From positions 1 to 16,018 of the forward strand of contig JAJAYS010000325.1 of assembly GCA_026786065.1 (NCBI GenBank): a stretch of 16,018 nucleotides of DNA. Reading direction: 5' to 3'. Source of the stretch: Polaromonas sp. (lineage in GTDB: Bacteria > Pseudomonadota > Gammaproteobacteria > Burkholderiales > Burkholderiaceae_C). A program made the translations under genes and the position numbers. This document shows, in pieces, positions 6,513 through 14,659 of this stretch (positions are counted from its first letter, which is position 1; every line of letters starts with the position of its first letter). The notes beneath the pieces are model-generated. The model ran no database searches. It was not told the DNA's origin and saw nothing but the letters and a program-made list of their open reading frames with translations.

Positions 6513-7238
6513 CTAGGACTCAAGCGTTTTGACAAAGGCCAGCATGGCCGTCTCGGCGGCCTGCTCGCCCGCACGCCGGGAGCCGCCGATGCCGCGCTCG
6601 GCCCGGCGGTACTCTGCAATTTCGCATTCGACATCGAAGGTCTGTTTGTGCGCGGCGCCCATCGTGCCAACGACCCGGTATATCGGCAAACCCATTTTGC
6701 GCCCCTGCAGCCACTCCTGCAATTGCGTCTTCGGGTCTTTGCCGATCGCCGGCATTTGCGGGTTGATGGCGACATCCTTGAAGAGCCGCCGCACCAGCTG
6801 GTCGGCGCTGTTGAAGCCGGCGTCCAGGAAGACCGCACCGATCACCGCTTCAAGCGCGTCGGCCAGAATCGACGGCCGCTTTTGGCCGCCCGATTTCGCC
6901 TCGCCCTCGCCCAGCCTGAGCAGGTCCGGCAAACCCAGGCCCACGGCAAGCTGATGCAGCGTCTCCTGTTTGACAAGGTTGGCCCGGACTCGGGACAAGT
7001 CCCCCTCCGGCAGGCTTGCGAGCTGCTCGAACAACAATCCAGCCACGGCGAGATTGAGCACCGAGTCACCGAGAAACTCGATACGCTCGTTGTGGTCCGC
7101 CGAAAAGCTGCGGTGCGTCAGCGCCTGTGTCAACAGTTCGGGCCGGGAAAACGCATGCTGAAGCCGGGTTTGCAGCGCCCGCATGGCTGTCGCGGAAGCG
7201 CCTTTGGCTGGCCCCATCGGGGTCGTCAGGCTGCTCAA
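6513..7238 (-). CDS. rnc: Ribonuclease III
   Basis: Double-strand-specific endoribonuclease that processes rRNA precursors and structured mRNAs. The catalytic domain carries [24 protein letters not shown] (the RNase III signature) and [18 protein letters not shown], with the acidic metal ligands in place. A double-stranded-RNA-binding domain follows: [20 protein letters not shown] through [16 protein letters not shown] chose the TTG at 7238 because GGGAG lies six bases upstream (7249-7245), giving 241 residues; most RNase III proteins are about 225-230. Alternatives are TTG 7274 (first codon after an in-frame stop), ATG 7217 and ATG 7184, none with a good ribosome site. It sits downstream of lepB and the DUF4845 gene and upstream of era, the usual proteobacterial lepB-rnc-era context. 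Confidence 0.95.
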   Translation of the reverse strand: MSSLTTPMGPAKGASATAMRALQTRLQHAFSRPELLTQALTHRSFSADHNERIEFLGDSVLNLAVAGLLFEQLASLPEGDLSRVRANLVKQETLHQLAVGLGLPDLLRLGEGEAKSGGQKRPSILADALEAVIGAVFLDAGFNSADQLVRRLFKDVAINPQMPAIGKDPKTQLQEWLQGRKMGLPIYRVVGTMGAAHKQTFDVECEIAEYRRAERGIGGSRRAGEQAAETAMLAFVKTLES

Positions 7239-7391
7239 GTGAAGCTCCCGCGAGGGCGCATGGCGCGATGGCAAGCGTCGGCCCGGTCACTTCGGCAACA
7301 ACACCGACCCAGGACCGTAGCGCGAGCGATGGGCAGGGTCATGAAAACAAACCGGTCGTGCGGTCCTCGGAAGTGCACCTGACAGTCCGAC

Positions 7392-7733
7392 CTAATTTGA
7401 CCGGCCGTCGTACTTCAAAAGCAGAAAAGCCGGTCCCGCAAGGGGGATCTCGCGCGAGTAAGCGAAGGCCACGACGGTCTTGCCGCCATCTTTGGTGACG
7501 ATCAGGTCTTTGCCCGAGATGGTGCTGATGTCGTCGATTTGCGCGGCCTTGTCGAAGGTCGAGCGAATTTCGGCCACCGTGGCACCGTCCTTGGCCTTGT
7601 TTACCGCCTTCGTGATCGCCTGATATTCAATATAGGTTGGCACTGCCTTGGCTGCAACGAGAAAGGTGGATCCAGCCAGCACTCCAAAGAACAATAGCCC
7701 GATAAGGGACAAACCGCGTTGATGGTGTTTCAT
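7392..7733 (-). CDS. DUF4845 family small membrane protein
   Basis: Protein of 113 residues with an N-terminal basic stretch (MKHHQRG), a single hydrophobic helix (about residues 8-28) and a soluble C-terminal region including AVPTYIEYQAITKAV and VAFAYSREIPLAGPAFLLLKYDG. The pattern and its position between lepB and rnc match the DUF4845 family, whose function is unknown to me. The N-terminus (RGLSLIGLLFFGVLAG) looks superficially like a type IV pilin-like leader, but the glycine-phenylalanine-glutamate context of true pilins is absent. The ATG at 7733 has a GGGGG tract eight bases upstream. It is probably cotranscribed with lepB (55-bp gap) and lies 153 bp before the chosen rnc start. The family call is fairly secure; the role is unknown. 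Confidence 0.85.
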   Translation of the reverse strand: MKHHQRGLSLIGLLFFGVLAGSTFLVAAKAVPTYIEYQAITKAVNKAKDGATVAEIRSTFDKAAQIDDISTISGKDLIVTKDGGKTVVAFAYSREIPLAGPAFLLLKYDGRSN

Positions 7734-7788
7734 TATTTCTACCCCCGTACTTTTTTTAAGATGGTCCCTACTGTCCGAATCTGCCAGA

Positions 7789-8766
7789 TCAATTGAAAGG
7801 GCCGATACGCTTTAAATTCCCAAAATTCATCCACACATAGAAAGCTTTTCCGACGATGTTCTTCTCGGGCACGAAGCCCCAGTAACGTGAATCGAGCGAA
7901 TTGTCCCGGTTGTCACCCATCATGAAGTAGTGGCCTTCGGGCACCTTGCAGGCCACACCCTGGCTGCTGTAGTTGCAGTTTTCACGATAGGGGAAGTTCT
8001 CGGCGCCGGCGACGAAAGGCGGCCGGTCGTCGTCGTTGAGCAACAAATAGGTCTTGCCGCTGGTCTCCTGGAACTGCCGGGAGTAGCGCATGGTGTCGGC
8101 ATCGAAATAGTCTGGAAGCGGCACCTTGGGCACCGGCTTGCCGTTCACCGTCAGCTTTTTGTCAAGGTAGGCGACTTCGTCGCCCGGCACGCCAACAACC
8201 CGCTTGATGTAATCGAGACTCGGCTTTGGCGGATAGCGGAACACCATTACGTCGCCACGCTGCGGACTGCCCACGTCAAACACCTTCTGATTGATGACCG
8301 GAAGTCGCACCCCGTAAGAAAATTTATTGACCAATATCAGATCGTTGATCATCAAGGTCGGGATCATCGATCCGGAAGGAATCTTGAAGGGCTCGAAAAG
8401 AAACGAGCGCAACAGGAAAACCGCCAAAACGACCGGGAACAATCCGGCAGTCCAATCCAGCCACCATGGCTGCATCAGCAGCCTGGCGCGGGCGTCGGCG
8501 CTGTGGTCGTCAACCTGGGTGATGCCCTGTCTGGCGAGTTCGGCGCGGCGCGCGGCCACGCTGGCTTCAATGGATTCGGCTGACCTGCGCCGCTGCGGCA
8601 AGAAATACAGTTTTTCGGCAACCCAGTAAATGCCGGTGACCACCGCCGCGAGGAACAGCAGCAACGAGAAGTTGCCATCGACTGCGCCCAAATACCACGC
8701 AACACCGTAACCCAGGAACGCCGCAAGAACGAGCGATGTAAGCGACCCCATTGCGCCTGCCATCAT
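7789..8766 (-). CDS. lepB: Signal peptidase I LepB
   Basis: Inner-membrane serine protease that cleaves signal peptides from exported proteins. Two N-terminal hydrophobic helices (about residues 8-27 and 33-52) flank a charged cytoplasmic segment, then a third helix (about 107-122) leads into the periplasmic catalytic domain. The nucleophile is S133 in [10 protein letters not shown], and the general base K188 lies in [13 protein letters not shown]. The substrate-pocket box is GDVMVFRYP, and the final box [14 protein letters not shown] is intact. The 325-residue length fits the family. The start codon overlaps the lepA stop as ATGA (8766-8763), so translation is likely coupled. It supplies the processing activity needed by the exported MucD, RseB and OsmF proteins in this window, although that is a general housekeeping link. 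Confidence 0.96.
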   Translation of the reverse strand: MMAGAMGSLTSLVLAAFLGYGVAWYLGAVDGNFSLLLFLAAVVTGIYWVAEKLYFLPQRRRSAESIEASVAARRAELARQGITQVDDHSADARARLLMQPWWLDWTAGLFPVVLAVFLLRSFLFEPFKIPSGSMIPTLMINDLILVNKFSYGVRLPVINQKVFDVGSPQRGDVMVFRYPPKPSLDYIKRVVGVPGDEVAYLDKKLTVNGKPVPKVPLPDYFDADTMRYSRQFQETSGKTYLLLNDDDRPPFVAGAENFPYRENCNYSSQGVACKVPEGHYFMMGDNRDNSLDSRYWGFVPEKNIVGKAFYVWMNFGNLKRIGPFN

Positions 8767-10574
8767 TCTTCAACCTGCAAAATAGCAAGAAATGCCTCTT
8801 GGGGAACCTCCACCGAACCGATCTGCTTCATCCGTTTTTTACCCGCTTTTTGTTTTTCGAGAAGCTTTCGCTTGCGCGAAATGTCACCGCCGTAGCACTT
8901 TGCAATGACGTTTTTTCGCAAAGCTTTTATTGTCTCACGGGCAATGACGTTGGCCCCGATGGCGGCCTGGATCGCGACGTCGAACTGCTGGCGGGAGATG
9001 ATCTCGCGCATCTTGCCGACCACCGCCCTGCCCCGGTAGGCCGACTGGCTCCGGTGCACGATGATCGAAAGCGCATCGACCTTCTCGCCGTTTAGCAAGA
9101 TATCGACCTTCACCACATCGGACGCCCTGAATTCCTTGAATTCGTAGTCCATCGACGCATATCCGCGCGAAACCGATTTAAGTTTGTCGAAGAAGTCGAG
9201 GACGATCTCGCCGAGCGGCATTTCGTAGGTCAGCATCACCTGCTTGCCGTGGTAGGCCATATTGAGCTGCACGCCACGCTTGAGGTTGGCCAGCGTCATC
9301 ACCGCGCCCACGTAATCCTGCGGCATGTACAGGTGCACGGTCACGATCGGTTCGCGAATCTCGCTGACCCGGCCCGCATCGGGAATCTTCGACGGATTCT
9401 CGACCTTGATGATCTCTCCGTCCGGCTGCAGCACTTCATATACGACGCTTGGCGCGGTGGTAATGAGGTCCTGGTCGAACTCGCGCTCGAGGCGCTCCTG
9501 CACGATTTCCATGTGCAGCAGCCCGAGAAAGCCGCAGCGAAAGCCGAATCCCAAAGCCTGGCTGACTTCGGGCTCGTAATGCAGCGAGGCGTCGTTCAGC
9601 TTAAGCTTCTCCAGCGCATCCCGCAGCGAGTCGTACTCGCTGGCCTCGGTTGGATACAGCCCGGCAAAAACCTGCGGCTGGATTTCCTTGAAGCCAGGCA
9701 GCGCCACTGTGGCAGTGGCTGCTGCGCCACCGCTGCCGGCCTTGATGATGGTGACCGTGTCGCCCACCCGCGCCGCCTGAAGCTCTTTGATGCCGGCAAT
9801 GATGAAGCCAACCTGGCCGGCCTCCAGCGACTGGCGCGGCTCGGTGTGCGGGGTGAACACGCCGAGCTGATCGGCGTTGTAGGTCGCCTCGCTGGCCATC
9901 AGCTTGATGCGGTCGCCGAGCGCCAGTCGCCCATCGACCACCCGCACCAGCATGACGACGCCAACATAAGCGTCATACCAGCTGTCGATGATCATCGCGC
10001 GCAGCGGCCCGGCCGGATTGCCCTTGGGCGGCGGAATGCGGGCGATCACCGCTTCGAGAATTTCGTCGATCCCCATGCCGGTCTTGGCGCTGCAGGCAAT
10101 CGCGTCGGTCGCGTCGATGCCGATGACCTCCTCGATTTCTTGCTTCGCGTTGTCCGGGTCGGCCTGTAGCAAATCCATTTTGTTCAACACCGGCACCACC
10201 TCGACACCGAGGTCAAGCGCGGTGTAGCAGTTGGCAACCGTTTGAGCTTCGACACCCCGACTTGCATCGACCACCAGCAGCGCCCCTTCGCATGCAGACA
10301 GCGAACGACTCACCTCATAGGAAAAGTCCACGTGGCCCGGCGTGTCGATCAGGTTGAGCTGATAAGTCTGCCCATCGCGTGCCAAATACTGCAGCGCTGC
10401 GGTCTGCGCCTTGATGGTTATCCCACGCTCTTTCTCGAGGTCCATCGAGTCAAGCACCTGGGCACTCATCTCGCGATCCTGAAGTCCACCGCAGCGTTGA
10501 ATGATGCGATCAGCGAGTGTGGATTTGCCGTGATCGATGTGCGCAATGATCGAAAAATTTCGGATGTTGTTCAT
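8763..10574 (-). CDS. lepA: Elongation factor 4 (LepA), ribosome-associated GTPase
   Basis: Translational GTPase related to EF-G that acts on ribosomes, with proposed roles in back-translocation and in 30S biogenesis or initiation. From the ATG at 10574 the protein has 603 residues: G1 AHIDHGKST (11-19), switch [15 protein letters not shown]3 DTPGHVDF (77-84), NKMD (131-134), and the LepA-specific C-terminal region with [22 protein letters not shown], which is diagnostic against EF-G. One more in-frame codon, TTG at 10577, directly precedes the ATG; I prefer the ATG. No strong Shine-Dalgarno is seen. The stop overlaps lepB. The gene is preceded by an intrinsic terminator only about 65 bases upstream of its start and is separated from mucD by 725 bp. 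Confidence 0.97.
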   Translation of the reverse strand: MNNIRNFSIIAHIDHGKSTLADRIIQRCGGLQDREMSAQVLDSMDLEKERGITIKAQTAALQYLARDGQTYQLNLIDTPGHVDFSYEVSRSLSACEGALLVVDASRGVEAQTVANCYTALDLGVEVVPVLNKMDLLQADPDNAKQEIEEVIGIDATDAIACSAKTGMGIDEILEAVIARIPPPKGNPAGPLRAMIIDSWYDAYVGVVMLVRVVDGRLALGDRIKLMASEATYNADQLGVFTPHTEPRQSLEAGQVGFIIAGIKELQAARVGDTVTIIKAGSGGAAATATVALPGFKEIQPQVFAGLYPTEASEYDSLRDALEKLKLNDASLHYEPEVSQALGFGFRCGFLGLLHMEIVQERLEREFDQDLITTAPSVVYEVLQPDGEIIKVENPSKIPDAGRVSEIREPIVTVHLYMPQDYVGAVMTLANLKRGVQLNMAYHGKQVMLTYEMPLGEIVLDFFDKLKSVSRGYASMDYEFKEFRASDVVKVDILLNGEKVDALSIIVHRSQSAYRGRAVVGKMREIISRQQFDVAIQAAIGANVIARETIKALRKNVIAKCYGGDISRKRKLLEKQKAGKKRMKQIGSVEVPQEAFLAILQVEE

Positions 10575-10617
10575 CAACGAGAACGCCTAAGTGCTTGAAA
10601 CCATTGCCGGAGCGTGC

Positions 10618-10636
10618 GCGCGATTTGCGATCGCGC
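10618..10636 (-). promoter_or_regulatory. Palindrome in the lepA leader
   Basis: GCGCGAT (10618-10624) and ATCGCGC (10630-10636) form a perfect 7-bp stem with a five-base loop. It begins two bases after the U-tract of the preceding terminator and ends about 43 bases before the lepA start. It could be an mRNA stem or a DNA operator. Confidence 0.5.
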
Positions 10637-10638
10637 AT

Positions 10639-10670
10639 AAAAAAGGGCGCGGCCTGTAAGGTCGCGCCCT
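10639..10670 (-). terminator. Intrinsic terminator just upstream of lepA
   Basis: On the transcribed strand, AGGGCGCG pairs with CGCGCCCT as an 8-bp GC-rich stem (10670-10663 with 10651-10644), extended by two pairs past one mismatch, and is followed directly by six Ts (10644-10639). This is a textbook rho-independent terminator. Because the mucD terminator already lies about 550 bp upstream, this one must act on a transcript that starts inside the gap. Confidence 0.85.
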
Positions 10671-10704
10671 GAACCAACAATCTATGGCAACTGCGATAGT
10701 TGGA
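10639..10704 (-). ncRNA. Candidate short RNA or terminated lepA leader
   Basis: If TACAAT at 10716-10711 is a -10 box, transcription would begin near 10704, exactly at the base of a hairpin (CCAAC/GTTGG outer stem, 10703-10699 with 10678-10674, plus a short inner stem). It would end at the terminator about 65 bases later. This would be a compact two-hairpin RNA. The same sequence would equally serve as a lepA leader with premature termination. No -35 box of quality is seen, so this is a candidate only. Confidence 0.3.
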
Positions 10705-10710
10705 AACCTC

Positions 10711-10739
10711 ATTGTAGGCAAAAAGCCGGGAACCAACAG
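10711..10739 (-). promoter_or_regulatory. Possible sigma70-type promoter (weak)
   Basis: TACAAT (10716-10711) matches the -10 consensus at five of six positions and is preceded two bases earlier by TG. The hexamer 17 bases upstream is CTGTTG (10739-10734), a poor -35. It is supported mainly by its position just before the hairpin and terminator. Confidence 0.3.
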
Positions 10740-10811
10740 GCCAAAAAGGCGCAAATTTTGAAAGTTGCTGGGTCGCAACAAGAAGTTATCAACAGGATAT
10801 TAACATTTGTT

Positions 10812-10829
10812 TTGCTCCGATTGGAGCAA
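10812..10829. repeat. Perfect 7-bp hairpin in the mucD-lepA gap
   Basis: TTGCTCC (10812-10818), loop GATT, and GGAGCAA (10823-10829) form a perfect inverted repeat. There is no T-run on the transcribed side, so it is not a terminator. The size and symmetry would suit a dimeric regulator site, but no regulator is implied by the sequence. Confidence 0.5.
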
Positions 10830-10888
10830 CATGTGCGCCGCCTGATGAAACGGCCTCGACCTGTCGTCAAGAAGCAGATCCACCACAG

Positions 10889-10946
10889 AAAAAAAACTAT
10901 ATATTTTTTTATTATATATTATATCTCAAAAAGATTAAAAACTTCT
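10889..10946. promoter_or_regulatory. AT-rich island, possible promoter or UP region for lepA
   Basis: By manual count only six of 58 bases are G or C, in striking contrast to the GC-rich surroundings. On the minus strand it contains two TATAAT hexamers (10923-10918 and 10916-10911). A TTAGAA lies 19 bases upstream of the first, a marginal -35. A transcript from here would have a leader of more than 300 bases before lepA, crossing the hairpins and the terminator. Confidence 0.4.
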
Positions 10947-11194
10947 AAGGCTAGGCAAGAGGGCGGCCAGACTGCTTACAAAAATCGCACACTTAAGCTA
11001 AAAATGCTTTGATAAGCGGCTGTTCGACCTTGTTCGCGTCCGCCAGAATCCGTTAACTTCAAACCAAAGATACAACTTAAAAAGCATACCGAGCGTCGCC
11101 AAGGCGGGGAACGGTCGCTTATTTGGGATGGGTTAAACAGGGGCGCCTGGATTCGCATCTTTTTTACCGGTTCGCGCTGCACAACCACGCCGCA

Positions 11195-11231
11195 GAAAAA
11201 TCAAGGCGGCGGGTTTCGCGCTTCCCGCCGC
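11195..11231 (-). terminator. Intrinsic terminator after mucD
   Basis: On the transcribed strand a perfect 8-bp stem GCGGCGGG/CCCGCCGC (11231-11224 with 11213-11206) with a ten-base loop is followed by CTTGATTTTT. It lies about 70 bases after the mucD stop, so the rpoE-rseA-rseB-mucD transcript should end here. Confidence 0.85.
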
Positions 11232-11299
11232 AAAAATCCATCGCTTGATCTGCGCTCTTTCTGAAAGGCAAGCCCTAGGCCGAGCTTCCAAGGCGCAGA

Positions 11300-12772
11300 C
11301 TATCGAGCGGGTCGAATCAATGCATACTGGACCAAATCGCCCCTGCGAAATAAAACGTTGACCGCCTTCGTTTTGTCAATTTTTGTGAGAGCGGCCTCGA
11401 ACTCCTTGACGCTGGCAATTTCAAAATTTGCGATGGCAACAATGACATCGCCCTCCCGCAGACCAGCGCGCGACGCCAAGCCTTCCACCGCGTCAACCTT
11501 GACGCCGCCCTTAAGTTTGAGCTCCTTCTTTGCCGCTTCCGGAACTTCACTGACCATGAGGCCGAGGGATTGCGCTGGCCCGGCAACCTGGGGCTTGGGC
11601 TCGGGAACGGACGCCCGACTCGCCGATTTCTCGGGCTCAACTTCAGCAATCGTGACGGTCAGCTCCTTCACACTGCCCCTACGAAAGACGGTAATACCGG
11701 ACTTGGTGCCCGGTTTCACGTTGCCAACCAGGCGCGGCAAATCTGTAGAGCGATCAATCGGCTTGCCTTCGAATCGGGTGATGATGTCGCCCGCCTCGAC
11801 GCCCGCTTTTTCGGCTGGAGACCCACTCTCGACGCCGCGAACCAGAGCGCCCTGCGGCTTGCCCAAACCGATCGACTCGGACACCTCCTTGCTGACCTGG
11901 TCGATTTGAACCCCGATCCGACCGCGCGTAACTCTTCCGGTGTTGCGCAACTGATCTGCAATTCTGGTGGCCTCGTCGATCGGGATCGCAAAGGAAATGC
12001 CCTGAAACCCCCCTGAACGCGAATAGATCTGACTATTGATGCCGACGACTTCGCCGCGCATGTTGATCAGGGGACCACCCGAATTGCCCGGATTGATGGC
12101 CACATCCGTCTGGATGAAAGCGAGGTAATCGCCCGTATCGCGTTGCTTGGCACTGACAATACCTGCGGTGACGGTGTTGTCCAGACCGAACGGCGATCCG
12201 ATGGCCATGACCCACTCGCCAACTCGCAATCGCCCGATGTCGCCGATTTTCACTGCAGGAAGTCCGGTCGCCTCGATTTTCACGACGGCCACGTCCGTCC
12301 GTTTGTCAGAGCCGACAATTCTGGCCTTGAATTCCCGCTTGTCGGGCAAAGTAACCAGAACCTCTTCGGCCCCTTCAATGACGTGTGCGTTGGTCATTAC
12401 AAAGCCATCTGCGGTCAATATAAATCCCGAGCCGACTCCGCGGGGCTGAGCCTCTTCGCCGTCGGGTCCAGGCTGACCGCGCTCAGGCCGCGGAGAGCGC
12501 GGCAGATTCGGCGGTACCGGAATTCCAAAGCGCTTGAAAAATTCAAGCATTTGCTCATCGGTATTTCCCGCCCCGGCGGTGGCCCGTTTTTCCAGCGTCC
12601 GGATGTTGACGACCGAGGGGCCGACCAAGTCCACCAGATCGGTAAAGTCAGGGAGAGTGCGGCCCTGTGCAGAAGCAGACAGTGGCGCAAGCAGAACGCC
12701 CGAGCTGAAAAGCACCGCCAACAACCCGTTCAGGAGCCAGGACCGGATACCACTGGAATTCGCTTTAAACAT
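11300..12772 (-). CDS. mucD: HtrA/DegP-family periplasmic serine protease MucD
   Basis: Periplasmic protease/chaperone that degrades misfolded envelope proteins; in Pseudomonas the homologous mucD closes the algU-mucA-mucB cluster. The 490-residue protein has a signal peptide (residues 1-35, SASA then QG). The trypsin-like triad is H130 (MTNAHV), D160 (KRTDVAVVKI) and S231 (NPGNSGGPL). Two PDZ domains follow (about 300-395, with SGSPAEKAGVEAGDIITRFEGKPI, and about 415-490, with GLASRAGLREGDVIVAI). A flexible segment rich in Pro, Arg and Gly (about 86-111) precedes the protease core. The ATG at 12772 has AAGGG six bases upstream (12783-12779), which rules out the 40-codon upstream extension of the frame. 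A strong terminator follows the gene. It lies 116 bp downstream of rseB. Confidence 0.95.
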   Translation of the reverse strand: MFKANSSGIRSWLLNGLLAVLFSSGVLLAPLSASAQGRTLPDFTDLVDLVGPSVVNIRTLEKRATAGAGNTDEQMLEFFKRFGIPVPPNLPRSPRPERGQPGPDGEEAQPRGVGSGFILTADGFVMTNAHVIEGAEEVLVTLPDKREFKARIVGSDKRTDVAVVKIEATGLPAVKIGDIGRLRVGEWVMAIGSPFGLDNTVTAGIVSAKQRDTGDYLAFIQTDVAINPGNSGGPLINMRGEVVGINSQIYSRSGGFQGISFAIPIDEATRIADQLRNTGRVTRGRIGVQIDQVSKEVSESIGLGKPQGALVRGVESGSPAEKAGVEAGDIITRFEGKPIDRSTDLPRLVGNVKPGTKSGITVFRRGSVKELTVTIAEVEPEKSASRASVPEPKPQVAGPAQSLGLMVSEVPEAAKKELKLKGGVKVDAVEGLASRAGLREGDVIVAIANFEIASVKEFEAALTKIDKTKAVNVLFRRGDLVQYALIRPAR

Positions 12773-12888
12773 CTTGTGCCCTTGATTGAAGAATGAACGA
12801 AGTACGGTTGATTTGGTGCTTATTGGAGGGCTATCAATGGGTGAACGGCCGCGACACGGCTGGACGCACTGCCAATCGGTCAATAAAG

Positions 12889-13971
12889 TCATTTACTTGC
12901 GCGTCGCTCGAGACTGTCGGCAAACAGCCTGAGGGTGCCCATTGGAACCTCGCCCACCAGCGTGAGCCAGTAATTCTCGATCTGGCGCGTCAATGTCTGG
13001 GTTGCCCCCACCGAACCACCGCCCTCGCTTTGCTGGCGCTGCGAGTCAGATGGCTCGACAAAGATGGAAACTGAGGCTAAGCCATCCGAAAAAATCCACT
13101 GTAACGCGTCGGCTCCCTGCGCACCGTTTGAATTGCCGACAGGACGTCGATAAAAATGAAGCGGCATGAAGCCTGCAACCGGCACACGCAAAGCCCAGCC
13201 TTCACTTGCCGCAGTCGTTTTGACCAAGTCAGTGTTCTCTACCCGATAGCCTTCAAGGTTCGCCATCATTTGCATCAGCTGATCAACCCGGACCGGTGCA
13301 TCCAGCTGAAGCTCGGAAAATGCAGACTGCTCTAGCACTTTTCCATTTGAGTCCAACGTCTGGGATTTCACCAGAAGGCCCCGCCGTTGCTCGGTCCAGA
13401 CCCTGTAGCCAAAACGTTTTGAATCTTTTGGAATCAGCGTTGTGACGTCAGCAGCAACCCCAGCCACGCGCGCTACCCCTTCGTGACGCGCTCTGTAAAA
13501 ATCGGCAATCCGAGTGTCGTTGGAATCAAGCAAACCGGGAAATGCGCCTAACGAATCGCGCCGCTCACTGCGAACCACCTTTTGGTCGATCAAAAAGGTT
13601 ACGACTTGGTCATTGTGGCGAAAAATTGATCGAGGCGGGCCGCTGAGTGTTTCGACCCGCTCGATCTGGCGATCGCCTTCGCATGCATGGAAGACTTTGG
13701 CACTCGACATCGCGCCGCCGGACGAAACCACGAACGTGCCGATGTAAGCAATCGTCTTGGACGCACTATGGGTTCGCGCAAGCCAGTAGTTGATTGAGGG
13801 ACTCTCGGCGACGATGGAACGGGCCACAGCCGACCGCTCCTGAAACATAGCCTGCGCCGCAGCATCGCCTGCCACCAAATGCCACGCTAAGAGCACCAAA
13901 CCGAACCGCAAAAAAATGCAGCAAGACCAAGTTGCCTTCAACTTGCATATCTCCGTCACTGCGCCCACCAC
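12889..13971 (-). CDS. rseB: Periplasmic sigma-E regulator RseB/MucB
   Basis: Periplasmic protein that binds the anti-sigma factor and shields it from regulated proteolysis until envelope stress occurs. An N-terminal hydrophobic segment ending AGDAAAQA is a signal peptide. The MucB/RseB N-terminal domain follows (INYWLARTHSASKTIAYIGTFVVSSGGAMSSAKVFHACEGDRQIERVETLSGPPRSIFRHNDQ in outline, consistent with the LolA-like fold), then FGYRVWTEQRRGLLVKSQTLDSNGKVLEQ, a family hallmark. The C-terminal domain includes WALRVPVAGFMPLHFYRR and FSDGLASVSIFVEP. As listed it uses GTG 13971, three bases after the rseA stop. A TTG at 13941 has GGAG nine bases upstream and gives a cleaner signal peptide, so the true start may be 30 bases further in. 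Confidence 0.92.
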   Translation of the reverse strand: MVGAVTEICKLKATWSCCIFLRFGLVLLAWHLVAGDAAAQAMFQERSAVARSIVAESPSINYWLARTHSASKTIAYIGTFVVSSGGAMSSAKVFHACEGDRQIERVETLSGPPRSIFRHNDQVVTFLIDQKVVRSERRDSLGAFPGLLDSNDTRIADFYRARHEGVARVAGVAADVTTLIPKDSKRFGYRVWTEQRRGLLVKSQTLDSNGKVLEQSAFSELQLDAPVRVDQLMQMMANLEGYRVENTDLVKTTAASEGWALRVPVAGFMPLHFYRRPVGNSNGAQGADALQWIFSDGLASVSIFVEPSDSQRQQSEGGGSVGATQTLTRQIENYWLTLVGEVPMGTLRLFADSLERRASK

Positions 13972-13974
13972 GGC

Positions 13975-14589
13975 TCAACGACCTGCGGTGCCGGAGGGCG
14001 ATTCAAATATCGCGCTACGCAGAAAGCCAGACGGTATCTGAGACGCAGACGCACCGACTTGGCGATGTGCCTCCATCCACTCTTGCAGTCTGGCGTCGCG
14101 CACCATCTCGCCTTGCGGCGTTGCGATCAGTATCTGCTCCGATGACGGTGCAAACGCCCATTCCGGGCCGACAAACGCGAACGAGCCAACGATGCTCCAG
14201 CCGACTGCAGACACCGCTGCGATGGATGCAAAGCCGGCCACCAACTTCCAGTAAAAGCTGTGATCGTTGGCGGCGTCGCGCCGATGCGTTGTTGCTGATA
14301 CCCCAAGCTCAGCGCCATGAGCGGGAGTCGTGACCTCGCCAGCGTGACCCGATTCAAATGCCAATCGGCGCCCGAAGCGCTGTTCGAAGCCGGGGTCGAA
14401 AACTTGCAAAGCCGATGAAGGGGAACGCAACAACTCACCAACTAAATGATAAGTCTTCCACCGCTCGCGCACTGTCTCGTCGCGCCCGAACTCCGCCAAG
14501 GCGGCGTCAAGCTCAAGCGAACCGCATTCGCCGTCGGCTAAGGCAGACAGAACTTCAGCCGCCGGAACGTTCTCTTCTTGGATCATCAT
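13975..14589 (-). CDS. rseA: Anti-sigma-E factor RseA/MucA
   Basis: Single-pass inner-membrane anti-sigma factor that holds RpoE inactive and releases it after proteolysis. The 204-residue protein has a cytoplasmic N-terminal domain (EVLSALADGECGSLELDAALAEFGRDETVRERW in outline, with W44 and Y47 of RWKTYHLVGELLR, the sigma-binding signature). One membrane helix lies at about residues 115-138 and a periplasmic C-terminal region of about 65 residues follows. The ATG at 14589 has AGGTG six bases upstream (14600-14596), so I chose it over the upstream GTG at 14598. It starts 70 bp after rpoE and ends three bases before the rseB GTG, indicating one operon. The sequence outside the N-terminal domain is weakly conserved, as usual for the family. 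Confidence 0.92.
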   Translation of the reverse strand: MMIQEENVPAAEVLSALADGECGSLELDAALAEFGRDETVRERWKTYHLVGELLRSPSSALQVFDPGFEQRFGRRLAFESGHAGEVTTPAHGAELGVSATTHRRDAANDHSFYWKLVAGFASIAAVSAVGWSIVGSFAFVGPEWAFAPSSEQILIATPQGEMVRDARLQEWMEAHRQVGASASQIPSGFLRSAIFESPSGTAGR

Positions 14590-14659
14590 ATAAAGCACCT
14601 AATTCGTTCAACTTCAGCGCAGCCATCCCGCTTGCGGCCAAACGAAATTTTTGAAACGC

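Larger units (their letters stand above)
10575..11299. other. Long non-coding gap between mucD and lepA
   Basis: No convincing gene is seen in these 725 bp. In transcription order (descending) they hold the mucD terminator (11231-11195), an unremarkable stretch to about 10950, a strongly AT-rich island (10946-10889), a perfect 7-bp hairpin (10829-10812), a possible -10 box (10716-10711), a hairpin plus intrinsic terminator (10703-10639), and a second palindrome (10636-10618) just before lepA. Confidence 0.8.

Noticed and set aside
10587..10712. Leader-peptide-like frame of 41 codons (MRFPTIAVAI..., with an RPYRPRPF stretch) running across the terminator to 12 bases before lepA
   Set aside because: No ribosome site precedes its ATG, the Arg/Pro run is simply the translation of the GC-rich terminator stem, and if TACAAT is the -10 box the ATG would not be transcribed.
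10784..10794. DnaA-box-like TTATCAACA
   Set aside because: It is a single imperfect match with no further boxes and no replication genes nearby.
10976..11188. Minus-strand open frame of 70 codons in the mucD-lepA gap
   Set aside because: The start is a GTG without ribosome site, composition is unlike the neighbours, and no recognisable motif is present.
12779..12810. Possible sigma-E-type promoter (GTACTT ... TCAAG) before mucD
   Set aside because: Spacing is only 14 bases, the -35 lacks the usual GAACTT, and the -10-like element overlaps the ribosome site.
12773..12892. Forty-codon upstream extension of mucD
   Set aside because: The ATG at 12772 has a good ribosome site directly followed by a proper signal peptide, whereas the extension would place it inside the protein.
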